Source: Kangiella sediminilitoris (GTDB lineage: Bacteria > Pseudomonadota > Gammaproteobacteria > Enterobacterales > Kangiellaceae). From it: a DNA stretch of 64,000 bases. The notes beneath the pieces are model-generated. The model searched no databases. It had not been told where the DNA came from and saw nothing but the letters and a program-made list of their open reading frames with translations. Shown in pieces: positions 8,405 through 18,044 of the stretch. Every line of letters starts with the position of its first letter. Positions within the stretch are counted from its first letter, which is position 1. The stretch is taken from NCBI RefSeq assembly GCF_001708405.1, contig NZ_CP012418.1, positions 2,294,001-2,358,000 of the forward strand, written 5' to 3'. Made by a program: the position numbers and the translations under genes.

Positions 8405-9970
8405 ATGCCTAACTATCGTCCGGTGAAACGCGCCCTGATCAGCGTTTCAGACAAGACTGGAGTAGTTGAATTTGCCCAAACTCTATCGAGTAAAGGCATC
8501 GAAATCTTATCTACTGGTGGTACAGCCAAGCTATTGCGTGATAATGGCATCACTGTTACCGACGTTTCTGACTACACTGGTTTTCCTGAAATGATGGACG
8601 GTCGCGTCAAGACACTTCACCCAAAGGTTCATGGCGCTATTTTAGGACGTCGTGGAATGGATGACCAAGTGATGGAAGAACACGATATTATCGGTATCGA
8701 TATGGTCGTGGTTAACCTCTATCCCTTTGAGAGCACTATTGCACGTAAGGACTGTTCTTTAGAAGATGCTATCGAAAACATCGATATCGGTGGCCCAACG
8801 ATGGTTCGATCCTCAGCTAAAAACCATCAGGATGTGACTATCGTCGTTGAAAATGAAGACTTCGCACTGGTAGCAGAACAAATTGAATCGAACGGTGCGG
8901 TCGATAAAGATACCCGTTTCCGCTTAGCTGCTAAAGCTTTTGCACATACTGCACGTTATGACGCTGCCATCTCAAACTATCTCGGTGTTCAGGCAGCTGA
9001 AGATAAAAGTGACTTCCCGCCAACCTATTCAGTGCAATACAAAAAAGCACAGGATATGCGTTATGGCGAGAACCCACACCAGAATTCTGCATTCTACGTC
9101 GAGCATGATCCACAGGAAGCAAGCGTCTCGACGGCTAAGCAAATTCAAGGCAAAGAGCTATCGTACAATAATATTGCTGATACAGACGCTGCGCTTGAAT
9201 GTGTTAAGAGTTTTGATGAACCTGCGTGCGTTATTGTTAAGCATGCCAACCCTTGTGGCGTTGCAATCGCTGATACTATTGGTCAGGCATATGACCTGGC
9301 ATTTGCGACGGATCCAACCTCTGCTTTCGGCGGTATTATCGCCTTTAACCGTGAGCTGGATGCTGAAACAGCAAAAGCAATCGTCGATCGTCAATTCGTT
9401 GAAGTTATTATTGCACCAAGTATCAATGACGCTGCGAAATCTGTGGTTGCAGAGAAGAAAAACGTTCGCCTACTGGAATGCGGTCAGTGGGAACAAGCGG
9501 TTCCTTCATACGATTACAAGCGTGTTAACGGCGGTCTTCTTATTCAGGATCGTGATCTGGGCATGGTGTTTGAGGGTGATTTACGGATCGTTACTAAACG
9601 CCAACCGACTGAAGAAGAGATGCGAGACCTTTTGTTTAGCTGGAAAATCGCTAAATTTGTTAAGTCCAATGCAATTGTTTACTGTAAAAATGGCCAGACT
9701 ATCGGTGTCGGCGCGGGTCAGATGAGCCGTGTTTATAGCGCTAAAATTGCAGGAATTAAAGCTGCGGATGAAAACCTGGAAGTTCGTGGTTCAGTCATGG
9801 CCTCAGATGCTTTCTTCCCATTCCGTGATGGTATTGATGCAGCAGCTGAAGCTGGCATCACAGCTGTGATTCAGCCGGGAGGTTCTATTCGCGATGATGA
9901 AGTTATCGAAGCGGCTAATGAAAACGACATAGCCATGGTTTTCACCGGCATGCGTCATTTCCGTCATTAA
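8405..9970 (+). CDS. purH: Bifunctional AICAR transformylase / IMP cyclohydrolase
   Basis: PurH carries out the last two steps of IMP synthesis. The 521-residue protein has the N-terminal IMP cyclohydrolase (MGS-like) domain beginning [20 protein letters not shown], with the STGGTAKLL and [15 protein letters not shown] segments. The larger AICAR transformylase domain carries the catalytic-region KHANPCGVA and ends in the conserved FTGMRHFRH. The start has a good AAGGAG site (8392-8397). purD follows 25 bp later, and both are probably cotranscribed. Confidence 0.97.
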   Translation: MPNYRPVKRALISVSDKTGVVEFAQTLSSKGIEILSTGGTAKLLRDNGITVTDVSDYTGFPEMMDGRVKTLHPKVHGAILGRRGMDDQVMEEHDIIGIDMVVVNLYPFESTIARKDCSLEDAIENIDIGGPTMVRSSAKNHQDVTIVVENEDFALVAEQIESNGAVDKDTRFRLAAKAFAHTARYDAAISNYLGVQAAEDKSDFPPTYSVQYKKAQDMRYGENPHQNSAFYVEHDPQEASVSTAKQIQGKELSYNNIADTDAALECVKSFDEPACVIVKHANPCGVAIADTIGQAYDLAFATDPTSAFGGIIAFNRELDAETAKAIVDRQFVEVIIAPSINDAAKSVVAEKKNVRLLECGQWEQAVPSYDYKRVNGGLLIQDRDLGMVFEGDLRIVTKRQPTEEEMRDLLFSWKIAKFVKSNAIVYCKNGQTIGVGAGQMSRVYSAKIAGIKAADENLEVRGSVMASDAFFPFRDGIDAAAEAGITAVIQPGGSIRDDEVIEAANENDIAMVFTGMRHFRH

Positions 9971-9995
9971 TTCTCAGGCGTAAGGAATAGAGATA

Positions 9996-11285
9996 ATGAA
10001 TGTTTTAATTATCGGTAGTGGCGGACGTGAACACGCACTTGCGTGGAAAGCCGCCCAATCAGATAACGTCAGTAAAGTTTTCGTTGCACCTGGCAATGCA
10101 GGTACAGCACTAGAAGATAAAGTGGAAAACATCGCGATCGGCGTTGAAGCAATCGATGAGCTAGTAGCTTTCGCTAAAGATAATAACGTTGAGCTGACGA
10201 TAGTTGGCCCTGAAGCTCCTCTCGTTATTGGCGTTGTAGACTCATTCAAGAATGCTGGTTTGAAGTGCTTTGGTCCTACCAAAGGTGCTGCTCAGCTGGA
10301 AGGGTCAAAAGCATTTACCAAAGACTTTTTGGCGCGACACAAGATCCCAACAGCGGCTTATCAGAATTTTACAGAAATTGAACCTGCTAAAGCTTACGTC
10401 CGTGAAATGGGCACACCAATCGTCATCAAGGCAGATGGTCTTGCCGCCGGTAAAGGCGTCATTATAGCGCAGAATGAAGCTGAAGCTGATGCCGCGATTG
10501 ACGATATGTTAGCCGGCAATAAATTCGGCGATGCTGGTCATCGTGTTGTGATTGAAGAGTTCTTACAGGGCGAAGAAGCCAGCTTTATCGTGATGGTCGA
10601 TGGCAAAAATATTCTTCCTCTTGCTTCCTCTCAGGACCACAAAGCTCGCGATAACGGCGACAAAGGTCCTAACACAGGGGGCATGGGAGCATACTCTCCA
10701 GCGCCCGTAGTGACTGCTGAGATGCACGACCGTATTATGGAGCAAGTTATCGTACCTACGGTTGAGGGCATGGCAGCAGAAGGTCATCCTTACACAGGTT
10801 TCCTTTATGCAGGTGTCATGATAGATAGTGATGGTGTTCCTAAAGTTCTTGAGTACAACTGTCGCTTCGGTGATCCAGAAACTCAACCTATCATGAGCCG
10901 TCTTAAGTCCGATTTGGTCGAGCTCTGCCTTACTGCTATTGATGGTAAATTGGATACGGCTACAGCTGACTGGGATCCGCGTGCTGCTATCGGCGTCGTC
11001 ATGGCTGCCGGTGGTTATCCAGAAAGCTACCCTAAAGGTGATGTGATTTCTGGGTTAGACTCAGTCAATGATATCAACACTATCGGTAAAGTATTTCATG
11101 CTGGTACGGCCGAGAAAGAAGGCAACATTGTCACTAGTGGCGGTCGCGTACTGTGTGTTGTTGCTCTGGGTAATAACGTTACAGAAGCACAGAAAAAAGC
11201 CTATCAGGCAGTTGAAAAAATCAACTGGGATAAGGTTTACTACCGCACAGACATTGGCCACCGCGCCATTGCTCGGGAACAGTAA
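9996..11285 (+). CDS. purD: Phosphoribosylamine-glycine ligase (GAR synthetase)
   Basis: PurD ligates glycine to phosphoribosylamine with ATP, the second step of purine synthesis. The 429-residue ATP-grasp protein begins MNVLIIGSGGREHALAWK, has VVGPEAPL-like and GPTKGAAQLEGSKAFTKDF segments, the ATP-binding VIKADGLAAGKGV loop, and EYNCRFGDPETQ in the catalytic region. It ends in a C-terminal GARS domain of the usual size. It follows purH in the same orientation and is closed by a UUCG-loop terminator. Confidence 0.97.
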   Translation: MNVLIIGSGGREHALAWKAAQSDNVSKVFVAPGNAGTALEDKVENIAIGVEAIDELVAFAKDNNVELTIVGPEAPLVIGVVDSFKNAGLKCFGPTKGAAQLEGSKAFTKDFLARHKIPTAAYQNFTEIEPAKAYVREMGTPIVIKADGLAAGKGVIIAQNEAEADAAIDDMLAGNKFGDAGHRVVIEEFLQGEEASFIVMVDGKNILPLASSQDHKARDNGDKGPNTGGMGAYSPAPVVTAEMHDRIMEQVIVPTVEGMAAEGHPYTGFLYAGVMIDSDGVPKVLEYNCRFGDPETQPIMSRLKSDLVELCLTAIDGKLDTATADWDPRAAIGVVMAAGGYPESYPKGDVISGLDSVNDINTIGKVFHAGTAEKEGNIVTSGGRVLCVVALGNNVTEAQKKAYQAVEKINWDKVYYRTDIGHRAIAREQ

Positions 11286-11319
11286 CATCACTAGCTACCG
11301 TCTTAGATTCGTAAGACAT

Positions 11320-11345
11320 AAAAAGGCGCTTCGGCGCCTTTTTTA
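11320..11345 (+). terminator. Intrinsic terminator after purD
   Basis: A 10-bp stem, AAAAAGGCGC and GCGCCTTTTT, is closed by a very stable TTCG tetraloop and ends in a T-tract. It separates purHD from the ydbH-like operon. Confidence 0.92.
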
Positions 11346-11443
11346 TTGCCAGCTTTACGGAAACCATTCATTACAGATTCAGTCTAATCCGCTACACTGT
11401 TCATGGTACACTTGTTTAGGATCACAAGGACTTGAGTTTTACC

Positions 11444-14098
11444 GTGTCTAAAAAAGTATTGTTAAAAAAAATAGCTAAAGTTTTACTATGGATACTTTGT
11501 ATTCTGGTCATTCTTTTCGCTATTGCTTACTGGACGGCACCATCATGGGTACCATCTCAGGTAAAACGTTTTCTGCCTCCTTCGATAGAGCTTCAGCAGC
11601 TTGAATTAAAACACCCCGGCCTGAGTTCAACCGAAATTGATCATCTGGTCCTACAGCTTGGTGAAAAGCAACAATACCGTCTAAAGCTTGAGCAAGTCAC
11701 GCTCGGTTATTCACTGTGGCAAAGAAAACTAACCTCTATCACGGCACAAAATGCGTTATTTTCTGTCTCGCAAAGCAAAGACTCCCCGGCTCAAAGTAAA
11801 CCTCTGTCTTCTATTGCTTTGCCTCACATTCCTGTTGCAGAAATGCGCCTTAATCAACTGCTAATCGAAGGGCTTACGCCACAGCCAATTCTGTCCAAAG
11901 CAATAGTGATTCGTGACTCAGGCTCATCAATTTCATTAAATAGCCAGGTTGAGTATCTGAAGAAGCAATTCCAACTTAATGTCGATGCCAAAAGAAATGA
12001 GGCAGCTCTTTCACGACCGGCTCTTTCAGGACTAAGCCTGACCGTTTCACACCAGCAGGATAAAATACACCTTGAAGCTACTCCAATAACCAGTCAGAAA
12101 TGGTCATTGCAAGGCGATGGACTGGTAGCTCCCGAAACACTTTATCCTCAACCTGGTATTGGTCCTGTTTCCTTTAAATTGAATGCCACGGCAGACTGGT
12201 CGCAAACACCTTTCACTTTTATTATTAATTCTGATAGCAATCTCCAGTCCACTATTAACAGCCATCATTTTAGTCTCAACGATCTTGCTACCGGTTTTTT
12301 ACAACAATACAAGCTCAAGACCAATATCGATCAATTTGAATCAGATATTGCGGTATCGGCGATGACAGACTCTGAGGTTGTTGTTAGTTATGCCCCTTCC
12401 ACATCTCTGCTTACAATCAAGCAGGGTCAGATTGCTTTATCACTGACTACCCCTGAGTATAATCTGGATGCTGTCCTAAAAAGCCTGGTCTATGACCTGT
12501 CAAAAAATCCTACTGACAAGTCTCAACAATTACTGCTCGATACCAAACTGGGACTAAGGGACTTACAGGTTAACTTTGATTCGCCCAAGCATAAGATAAA
12601 TAGCCGTATAAACACTCTTCAGCTAGAGTCCAAGGTCTCTATTAAGGATTCCGTTCTAAACCTCTCTACAGCTAAAGGTAAGTTAGGGCTGGACACAGTC
12701 AGCTACCAAGGTGATAACTCTCACGGTAAACTTATAGCTGGCGACTGGTCACTGGCGGGCTCATCAGTCATCAACTTTAATCAGGCTAAAGACAACACGC
12801 ACCAATGGCAGGTAAAGAACATAAAACCAGTTAACGGAAAATTAACTTTAAACGACGAAGAAATTTCTGCAGAAAACCTTGCAACAACTTTACAAATGTC
12901 CCTAAGTGAAGAGCAACCCAAAGGTGCTATCCAAGGCCAGTACACACTGGAAAAACTCAGTTTCAAAAAACAACCTTTAACTCTCAACCAACTCAAAGGA
13001 TCTTTAAAATATCTTTTGAGCGAGACACCCAGTGGCCAGCTTACGTTTGATAATGCTAAATATAACGGTCAGCAAATTGGTGTTTCTGATATTTCCGGAA
13101 AGTTGGACTGGACTAAACAACCCTCTAATCTCGTTGCTGCAGGCACTATAAAACACCAACAGTCTACCGTACCGTTTCGTTACAGTTTTAATCTAAAGTC
13201 GTCTCAGCACAACTTAAAAGTAAAGCAGTCATCTTTGCCGATCTCATCAATTTCTAGGTGGCTCACTATTCTCAAAAACTATCCTCAGCTAAGTTTTAAT
13301 TCGGGTCAGCTTGAAATCAACTCGCTGGATGGAGACCCCCTTGGCCTTTTATTCAATGGTAAGTTAAACGTTGATAACCTTAACCTTAATTACGACGAAT
13401 TTTATATAAAAAACTGGACTGTCGAGGATACGCTAACTCCAAACTCAAAACTTGGTGGCACATTAAAAAGTCATATTGAACAAATAGAACTGGCTACTGA
13501 CATATCGGTGACCAATATTACCTTCCTTATGCCCCACACAATTGATAGTTTGGTGGTTACAGATTTAAAGGGATCTTTACTTAAGGGTAATATTGATATT
13601 CCGCGACTGGCGGTTAATAAAGATGGCATCGAACCCTTCACGGTTAACCTTAAGGCCGTTGATATTGGCGCTCTTTTGAAAGCTTTAAATAGTGAAAAGC
13701 TCAATATAAAAGGCCTATTTGACTTTACATTGCCACTGAAAATTTCGGAGCAGGGTCAACAAATAGTGGATGGAAAATTTGCCGCTGTTTCGGAAGGTGT
13801 TATTCATATTAAATCCGAGCAGGGTAAAGATGCCAATATTGCATTCCAGGCTCTAGAAAACTTTCAATACAAGTCATTCTCTGGCACCTTAAATTATAAT
13901 AACCAGGGTCATTATGTCATTGAGCTTAATGTGCTTGGCTCCAACCCTGACCTCTACAATGGTTTCCCAATTAAGCTCGACCTGACCCTACGCGGAGAGT
14001 TGCCGAATTTGATTTACGCCATGTTGGTTAGTGGTGATATGACCAAGCCAATTCTGGACGATCTGGAACAAAAACAAATGCTCAACATTCAGCAATAA
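11444..14098 (+). CDS. ydbH: YdbH-like AsmA-superfamily intermembrane protein
   Basis: This is a long inner-membrane-anchored protein of about 884 residues with one N-terminal transmembrane helix (about 10-30) and a very large, beta-rich periplasmic region. That matches E. coli YdbH (about 879 residues), which bridges inner and outer membranes with YnbE and helps keep outer-membrane lipid homeostasis. The assignment rests mainly on architecture and on the two genes that follow. A GTG at 11444 is preferred: AAGGA (11426-11430) is one base from the alternative TTG at 11432, too close to serve it. The C-terminal GNPDLYNGFPIKLDLTLRG-type segment resembles YdbH-family ends. Confidence 0.85.
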   Translation: MSKKVLLKKIAKVLLWILCILVILFAIAYWTAPSWVPSQVKRFLPPSIELQQLELKHPGLSSTEIDHLVLQLGEKQQYRLKLEQVTLGYSLWQRKLTSITAQNALFSVSQSKDSPAQSKPLSSIALPHIPVAEMRLNQLLIEGLTPQPILSKAIVIRDSGSSISLNSQVEYLKKQFQLNVDAKRNEAALSRPALSGLSLTVSHQQDKIHLEATPITSQKWSLQGDGLVAPETLYPQPGIGPVSFKLNATADWSQTPFTFIINSDSNLQSTINSHHFSLNDLATGFLQQYKLKTNIDQFESDIAVSAMTDSEVVVSYAPSTSLLTIKQGQIALSLTTPEYNLDAVLKSLVYDLSKNPTDKSQQLLLDTKLGLRDLQVNFDSPKHKINSRINTLQLESKVSIKDSVLNLSTAKGKLGLDTVSYQGDNSHGKLIAGDWSLAGSSVINFNQAKDNTHQWQVKNIKPVNGKLTLNDEEISAENLATTLQMSLSEEQPKGAIQGQYTLEKLSFKKQPLTLNQLKGSLKYLLSETPSGQLTFDNAKYNGQQIGVSDISGKLDWTKQPSNLVAAGTIKHQQSTVPFRYSFNLKSSQHNLKVKQSSLPISSISRWLTILKNYPQLSFNSGQLEINSLDGDPLGLLFNGKLNVDNLNLNYDEFYIKNWTVEDTLTPNSKLGGTLKSHIEQIELATDISVTNITFLMPHTIDSLVVTDLKGSLLKGNIDIPRLAVNKDGIEPFTVNLKAVDIGALLKALNSEKLNIKGLFDFTLPLKISEQGQQIVDGKFAAVSEGVIHIKSEQGKDANIAFQALENFQYKSFSGTLNYNNQGHYVIELNVLGSNPDLYNGFPIKLDLTLRGELPNLIYAMLVSGDMTKPILDDLEQKQMLNIQQ

Positions 14099-14151
14099 TT
14101 CATGTTATTGTTTTACACTGTAAGTTATCGCAAATTAACTAAGGAATTGGT

Positions 14152-14346
14152 ATGACCGTAGCCAAGCTCAGCACACTAGTCGTGCTATCTAGCGCTCTTT
14201 TTATTGCTTCCGGCTGTACAGTAAAACTGGAAGCTCCTGAAAAGCCAATTCATATTATTGGTGATTTTACCATTAAGCATGAAATTGTGGTTAAAGTAGA
14301 GAAAGCGCTGGATCAAGCCCTAACTGAAGAATCGGGACTGTTTTAG
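14152..14346 (+). CDS. ynbE: YnbE-like outer-membrane lipoprotein
   Basis: This 64-residue lipoprotein has a signal peptide ending in the lipobox IASGC (Cys23). Its mature part contains the KPIHIIGDFTIKHEIVVKVE stretch, closely similar in pattern to E. coli YnbE (PITINMNVKIEHEI), including the SGLF-like C-terminal end. In E. coli YnbE is an outer-membrane lipoprotein that stacks onto the end of YdbH. It lies between the ydbH-like and ydbL-like genes in the same order as in E. coli, with an AAGGAA site 7 bp before the ATG. Confidence 0.88.
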   Translation: MTVAKLSTLVVLSSALFIASGCTVKLEAPEKPIHIIGDFTIKHEIVVKVEKALDQALTEESGLF

Positions 14347-14370
14347 GTTACCCATAGGAGAGAGGTTCAT

Positions 14371-14706
14371 ATGAAAACTCTGACAAAATTTTTACTAACG
14401 GCAGGTGCCGCTTTGTTATTGGCAGCACAAGTATTTGCAGCAAACTTAGGTCAGCTGAAGGATCAAGGACTTGTTGGCGAATTAGATACTGGGTACGTTG
14501 GTATCGTCAAGCCGGCACAGGCCACACCTGAGATTAGAGCTTTAGTTGAAAACGTTAACGATCAGCGTCGTGACATCTATGCTGAGCAGGCTAAGAAAAA
14601 CAATAAAACTTTAGCTGAAATTGAAGCCATTGCGGCACGAAGAAATATCGATCGCACCCAGTCGGGGCATTACGTCAAAATTGGTGGTGCCTGGCAGAAG
14701 AAATAA
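14371..14706 (+). CDS. ydbL: YdbL-like periplasmic protein (DUF1318)
   Basis: This 111-residue secreted protein has a cleavable signal peptide (about 1-23, ending VFA). The mature part has the DUF1318 pattern: LKDQGLVGELDTGYVGIV, then ALVENVNDQRRDIYAEQAKKN and a C-terminal GHYVKIGGAWQKK. E. coli YdbL has almost the same length and modulates the YdbH-YnbE bridge. It lies 24 bp after the ynbE-like gene with a GGAGAGAGG-type ribosome-binding site, and is the third gene of the operon. Confidence 0.88.
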   Translation: MKTLTKFLLTAGAALLLAAQVFAANLGQLKDQGLVGELDTGYVGIVKPAQATPEIRALVENVNDQRRDIYAEQAKKNNKTLAEIEAIAARRNIDRTQSGHYVKIGGAWQKK

Positions 14707-14732
14707 ACTGCCAAGCTGGATTTCAGAAGTGT

Positions 14733-15329
14733 TTATTTAGGAGCCGTTTGAGCAACGCTTGAACGGCTTTGTTGCTCATCAAACCACATCTGTAATTTCG
14801 TGAACTTATCCATCACTCGTAATTCCGGGTGACGGAACTCTAAATAATCAACAAGCGCTACCGTATTAATTGCCAGTATTTCAAAACGCTTGGGATAGCT
14901 TGCCAAATGAGTTTGTAAATACTTAAGACCTCTATCTAAGGCTCCAGTAAATCTTTCCTGCCAAAAGTCAGACTGACCCTCGCCTCGCATTTTGTCTTGT
15001 TGCAAAGCAACCGCCGTATCCAGCAGACCACGGGTCAATGAATACAGTGTCTTTAATTGCCAGCTATTATCGACCTCTTTGAATAGGCGTGACGTTTCAT
15101 CAGAAAACTGATCCAGATATTCACAAATGACCTGGCTATCAAATATCGCCATTCCCTTATCATCAATCAGGCACGGAACCTTACACAACGGATTTGCCTC
15201 AATAAGCTCTTTGGGATTATCAAATGGATGCTGCTCAATTTCTTCAACACTCTTAGTTAAACCTATTTCTCGCAATGCGATTCTTGCAGTTCGCGCATAA
15301 GGTGAAGCAGTTGAATAAATTAATTTCAC
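14733..15329 (-). CDS. Glutathione S-transferase family protein
   Basis: This 198-residue cytosolic GST-like protein has an N-terminal thioredoxin fold (KLIYSTASPYARTARIALREIGL, NPLCKVPCLIDDKGMAIFDSQVICEYLD) and an all-helical C-terminal domain. The substrate is unknown. The GTG at 15327-15329 is preferred because an AGGAG site precedes it by 7 nt; the frame is open to a TTG at 15344 that overlaps the upstream ATPase stop. It is cotranscribed with and just downstream of the Ycf46-like ATPase. Confidence 0.88.
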   Translation of the reverse strand: MKLIYSTASPYARTARIALREIGLTKSVEEIEQHPFDNPKELIEANPLCKVPCLIDDKGMAIFDSQVICEYLDQFSDETSRLFKEVDNSWQLKTLYSLTRGLLDTAVALQQDKMRGEGQSDFWQERFTGALDRGLKYLQTHLASYPKRFEILAINTVALVDYLEFRHPELRVMDKFTKLQMWFDEQQSRSSVAQTAPK

Positions 15330-15340
15330 GTCAATTCTCC

Positions 15341-16840
15341 TCAATTCGCCTTTACGGCACGTTGATTAGCCCAGGAGCGTAATGCTGAAATTTTCTCTGC
15401 CATGACCACCGATAGTGGTTTGGTTTGTTCTATTTCGGCTAATATCATGTCGGTCGATAATTCGGATTCTTGATAATGAGCAGCATATAATCCAGCTACA
15501 ACGGCCTGCTCTATTTCAGCACCACTAAACCCTTCTGTACTTTGAGCTAATAAGACTAAATCAAAGTTCAAGCCGGACTGTTTTCTTTTTTCCAGATGAA
15601 TTCTAAAGATCTCCTGTCTTGCAGGTGCCTCAGGCAGATCCACAAAAAACAGTTCATCGAATCGACCTTTACGAATTAATTCAGGTGGCAGAGCACTAAT
15701 GTCATTTGCCGTTGCCACAAAAAATACTGGCGCTTTATTTTCCTGCATGAAGGTCAATAGAGTACCCAGCATTCGCTTTGAAGTGCCACCATCATTATCC
15801 GATGTACTCAACCCTTTCTCAATTTCATCCAACCATAACACACAGGGGGACATAACCTGTGAAAGCTTTAACGCTTCACGGAGGTTCTTCTCACTTTCAC
15901 CATGCCATTTGTTATAGAGAGCGCCGAAATCAAGTCTCAGCAGTGGTATCTGCCACATTCCGGCCACGGCTTTCGCTGCCAACGACTTTCCACTACCCTG
16001 AACGCCCATCAAAAGAATCCCTTTCGGCCGATCGAGACCTGTATCTGTTTCGCTTAAAAATACCTTACGGCGCAATTCCAACCAACGTTTCAGACTGTCC
16101 ATCCCGCCGACTTCTGCAAAATGCGCTGTTTCATATTCGTAGTGCACAGCACCATCCAAATCCAGAAGTTTATAACGGGCTTCATTAACCTGCTCAACTT
16201 CTGTCTCGGTAATAGCACCGTCATCGTATATCAGATTACGCACCACCTGCGCGGCATCACCACGAGTCAGGCCCGTTAGATTTCTGATCAGCCTTTGCAT
16301 CACCTTTTTGTCTGTACGGACTTTTCGTCCTGGGTTCTCAACACCCCAGCGAGCCGCTTCCTTACGAATAATAGATTCCAGCTCTTCCGCGTTGGGTAAA
16401 CTCAATGTGAAATTCCGAGAGAGCTTCTTTAGCTCTTCAGGTAATTTAATACCATGACTGATTAAGATGATAGTTTGGTGATCTTTAGCATAATCCAGTG
16501 CTATATCACGCAACAAACGCGTGGTTTCGGGGTGTTCCCTTCCAATAAAGGGATGGAAGTCGCACAACACATAAATACCACGTCTTTGCATTCGCTTGAT
16601 GTGACGTAAACACTTAGCTGGCTCGGCAGTATCTTTCAAAGGTGAAAAATGTTCTCCATCCACCTCAAAGCGGCGTAACCCTTCGGTTAAATGCCAGCCA
16701 AACACCGGCTGATTTAACTTCATTGCAACCTGATTTATCAGGTTAATGGCTCGCAACTCTTCATGCGTTTCGATTACCAGAATTGGGTTCTTTGATTCAA
16801 TCAGAATTTTTAAATCATTCTGCTCAGTTTTGCTTCCCAT
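15341..16840 (-). CDS. Ycf46-like AAA+ ATPase
   Basis: This 499-residue AAA+ protein has the two-part layout of the Ycf46 family. The N-terminal half (about 8-150) resembles a degenerate P-loop domain beginning LKILIESKNPILVIETHEE. The C-terminal half is an active AAA+ module with Walker A GVQGSGKS (279-286), Walker B LWLDEIE (335-341), a sensor region VFFVATANDISALPPELIRKGRFDE with the likely Arg finger, and the C-terminal lid. Ycf46 proteins of cyanobacteria and chloroplasts are linked to inorganic carbon use, but their role in proteobacteria is not established. The 3' end is immediately followed by the GST gene. Confidence 0.9.
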   Translation of the reverse strand: MGSKTEQNDLKILIESKNPILVIETHEELRAINLINQVAMKLNQPVFGWHLTEGLRRFEVDGEHFSPLKDTAEPAKCLRHIKRMQRRGIYVLCDFHPFIGREHPETTRLLRDIALDYAKDHQTIILISHGIKLPEELKKLSRNFTLSLPNAEELESIIRKEAARWGVENPGRKVRTDKKVMQRLIRNLTGLTRGDAAQVVRNLIYDDGAITETEVEQVNEARYKLLDLDGAVHYEYETAHFAEVGGMDSLKRWLELRRKVFLSETDTGLDRPKGILLMGVQGSGKSLAAKAVAGMWQIPLLRLDFGALYNKWHGESEKNLREALKLSQVMSPCVLWLDEIEKGLSTSDNDGGTSKRMLGTLLTFMQENKAPVFFVATANDISALPPELIRKGRFDELFFVDLPEAPARQEIFRIHLEKRKQSGLNFDLVLLAQSTEGFSGAEIEQAVVAGLYAAHYQESELSTDMILAEIEQTKPLSVVMAEKISALRSWANQRAVKAN

Positions 16841-16919
16841 ATAATGCGCAGTGGCTCCATTATTTCTATTTTTATCAATTAACGCTAAAATAGTACCAAA
16901 CGTAATCAGGTAACTTTTT

Positions 16920-17558
16920 ATGCGCCAGTATAGCTTCTTCGACCGACTATGTATGGTAGCGGATTCAGCTTTAAAAACAACTCAGGGCATCTATGACGCG
17001 AAGCCTCGTCCCAACCCTGCACAGGATATAGCCGAGCAGGACATGACGGATGAAGAGAAGAAGCATGCCGCGAGTCTGATGCGTATTAACCACACTGGAG
17101 AAGTATGTGCTCAGGCGCTTTATCAAGGCCAGGCCCTAACCGCGAAGCTACCAGACGTCCGTCAGGAGATGGAACAGGCCGCTCAGGAAGAAGTAGATCA
17201 TCTAGCATGGTGTAGCGAGCGTATTCATGAGTTTCATAGCCACGAAAGTTACTTAAACCCCTTCTGGTATGCCAGTTCTTTCGCCATTGGCGCTACTGCT
17301 GGTTTAGTCGGCGATAAATGGAGCCTGGGCTTTGTTGCAGAAACCGAAAATCAGGTTTGCAAACATCTCGAAAGTCATCTGGAAAAGCTTCCTGAGCAGG
17401 ACTACAAGAGCAAGGCCATACTCTCACAGATGCATGTTGAAGAACTAAAGCATGCAACCACGGCCATCGACAATGGTGCAGCAGAGCTACCCAAACCCAT
17501 AAAATTCGGCATGACCATAATGTCAAAGGTCATGACGAGCACCGTTTACTACGTCTAG
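16920..17558 (+). CDS. coq7: 2-polyprenyl-3-methyl-6-methoxy-1,4-benzoquinone monooxygenase
   Basis: Coq7 is the di-iron hydroxylase of ubiquinone synthesis. The 212-residue ferritin-like protein has the carboxylate and histidine ligands in four helices: ASLMRINHTGEVCAQALY, AAQEEVDHLAWCSERI, FVAETENQVCKHLESH and MHVEELKHATTA. It lacks transmembrane helices, as expected for a peripheral membrane enzyme. It is divergent from the Ycf46-like ATPase with a 79-bp gap. Confidence 0.95.
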   Translation: MRQYSFFDRLCMVADSALKTTQGIYDAKPRPNPAQDIAEQDMTDEEKKHAASLMRINHTGEVCAQALYQGQALTAKLPDVRQEMEQAAQEEVDHLAWCSERIHEFHSHESYLNPFWYASSFAIGATAGLVGDKWSLGFVAETENQVCKHLESHLEKLPEQDYKSKAILSQMHVEELKHATTAIDNGAAELPKPIKFGMTIMSKVMTSTVYYV

Positions 17559-17643
17559 ATAAATAATTTTGATCGAAGTCATGTTGCACGGACGGCAACC
17601 CTGCTTAAAATGTTAATGATTCTTATTTCCAAAAGGATAATCC

Positions 17644-18015
17644 ATGAAATTGATTAAGTTTGTAATAACACTCGCCGTTTTGTTTGCTGCGTCTCAGGTT
17701 AACGCTGCAGAAGTCCGTCATTACAAAGGTGAGGACGTTAACACTGTAGAAGAAGCCATAAAGGTTTTACAGACATATAATTCTCAGCTTGAAGCACTTT
17801 TAAAGGCTGAAGAATTAAAGCCTCAGGATATGGCTAAAATTCACCAGATGACCTACAGCATGGAAAATGCGCTGAAAATTCTCGAAGGGCATCTCAACAT
17901 TACTCAACGTAACCTGGAAGAACTCCACCTTTCTTCAGAGCGTATGGAAATGGATAAGGCCAAAGTCTATGGCCAACTATATTTAGATGGTGTGTCTTTT
18001 TATACCGAGCAATAA
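17644..18015 (+). CDS. Small secreted alpha-helical protein (DUF6746-like)
   Basis: This 123-residue protein has a clear signal peptide (about 1-22, ending VNA) and a helical mature part. The mature N-terminus EVRHYKGEDVNTVEEAIKVL and the amphipathic helices after it resemble the DUF6746 family as I remember it, but this is a weak call. The predicted location is periplasmic and the function is unknown. A good AAGGA site lies 8 bp before the ATG. It is convergent with the potassium channel gene, leaving 29 bp between stops. Confidence 0.7.
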   Translation: MKLIKFVITLAVLFAASQVNAAEVRHYKGEDVNTVEEAIKVLQTYNSQLEALLKAEELKPQDMAKIHQMTYSMENALKILEGHLNITQRNLEELHLSSERMEMDKAKVYGQLYLDGVSFYTEQ

Positions 18016-18044
18016 ATCAAAAGCTCTGAAATCCGTCAACGGTT

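Noticed and set aside
8940-9725. 261-codon open frame on the plus strand inside purH
   Set aside because: It lies in another frame of a highly conserved gene; its composition (rich in Leu, Arg, Ser) is typical of a shadow frame.
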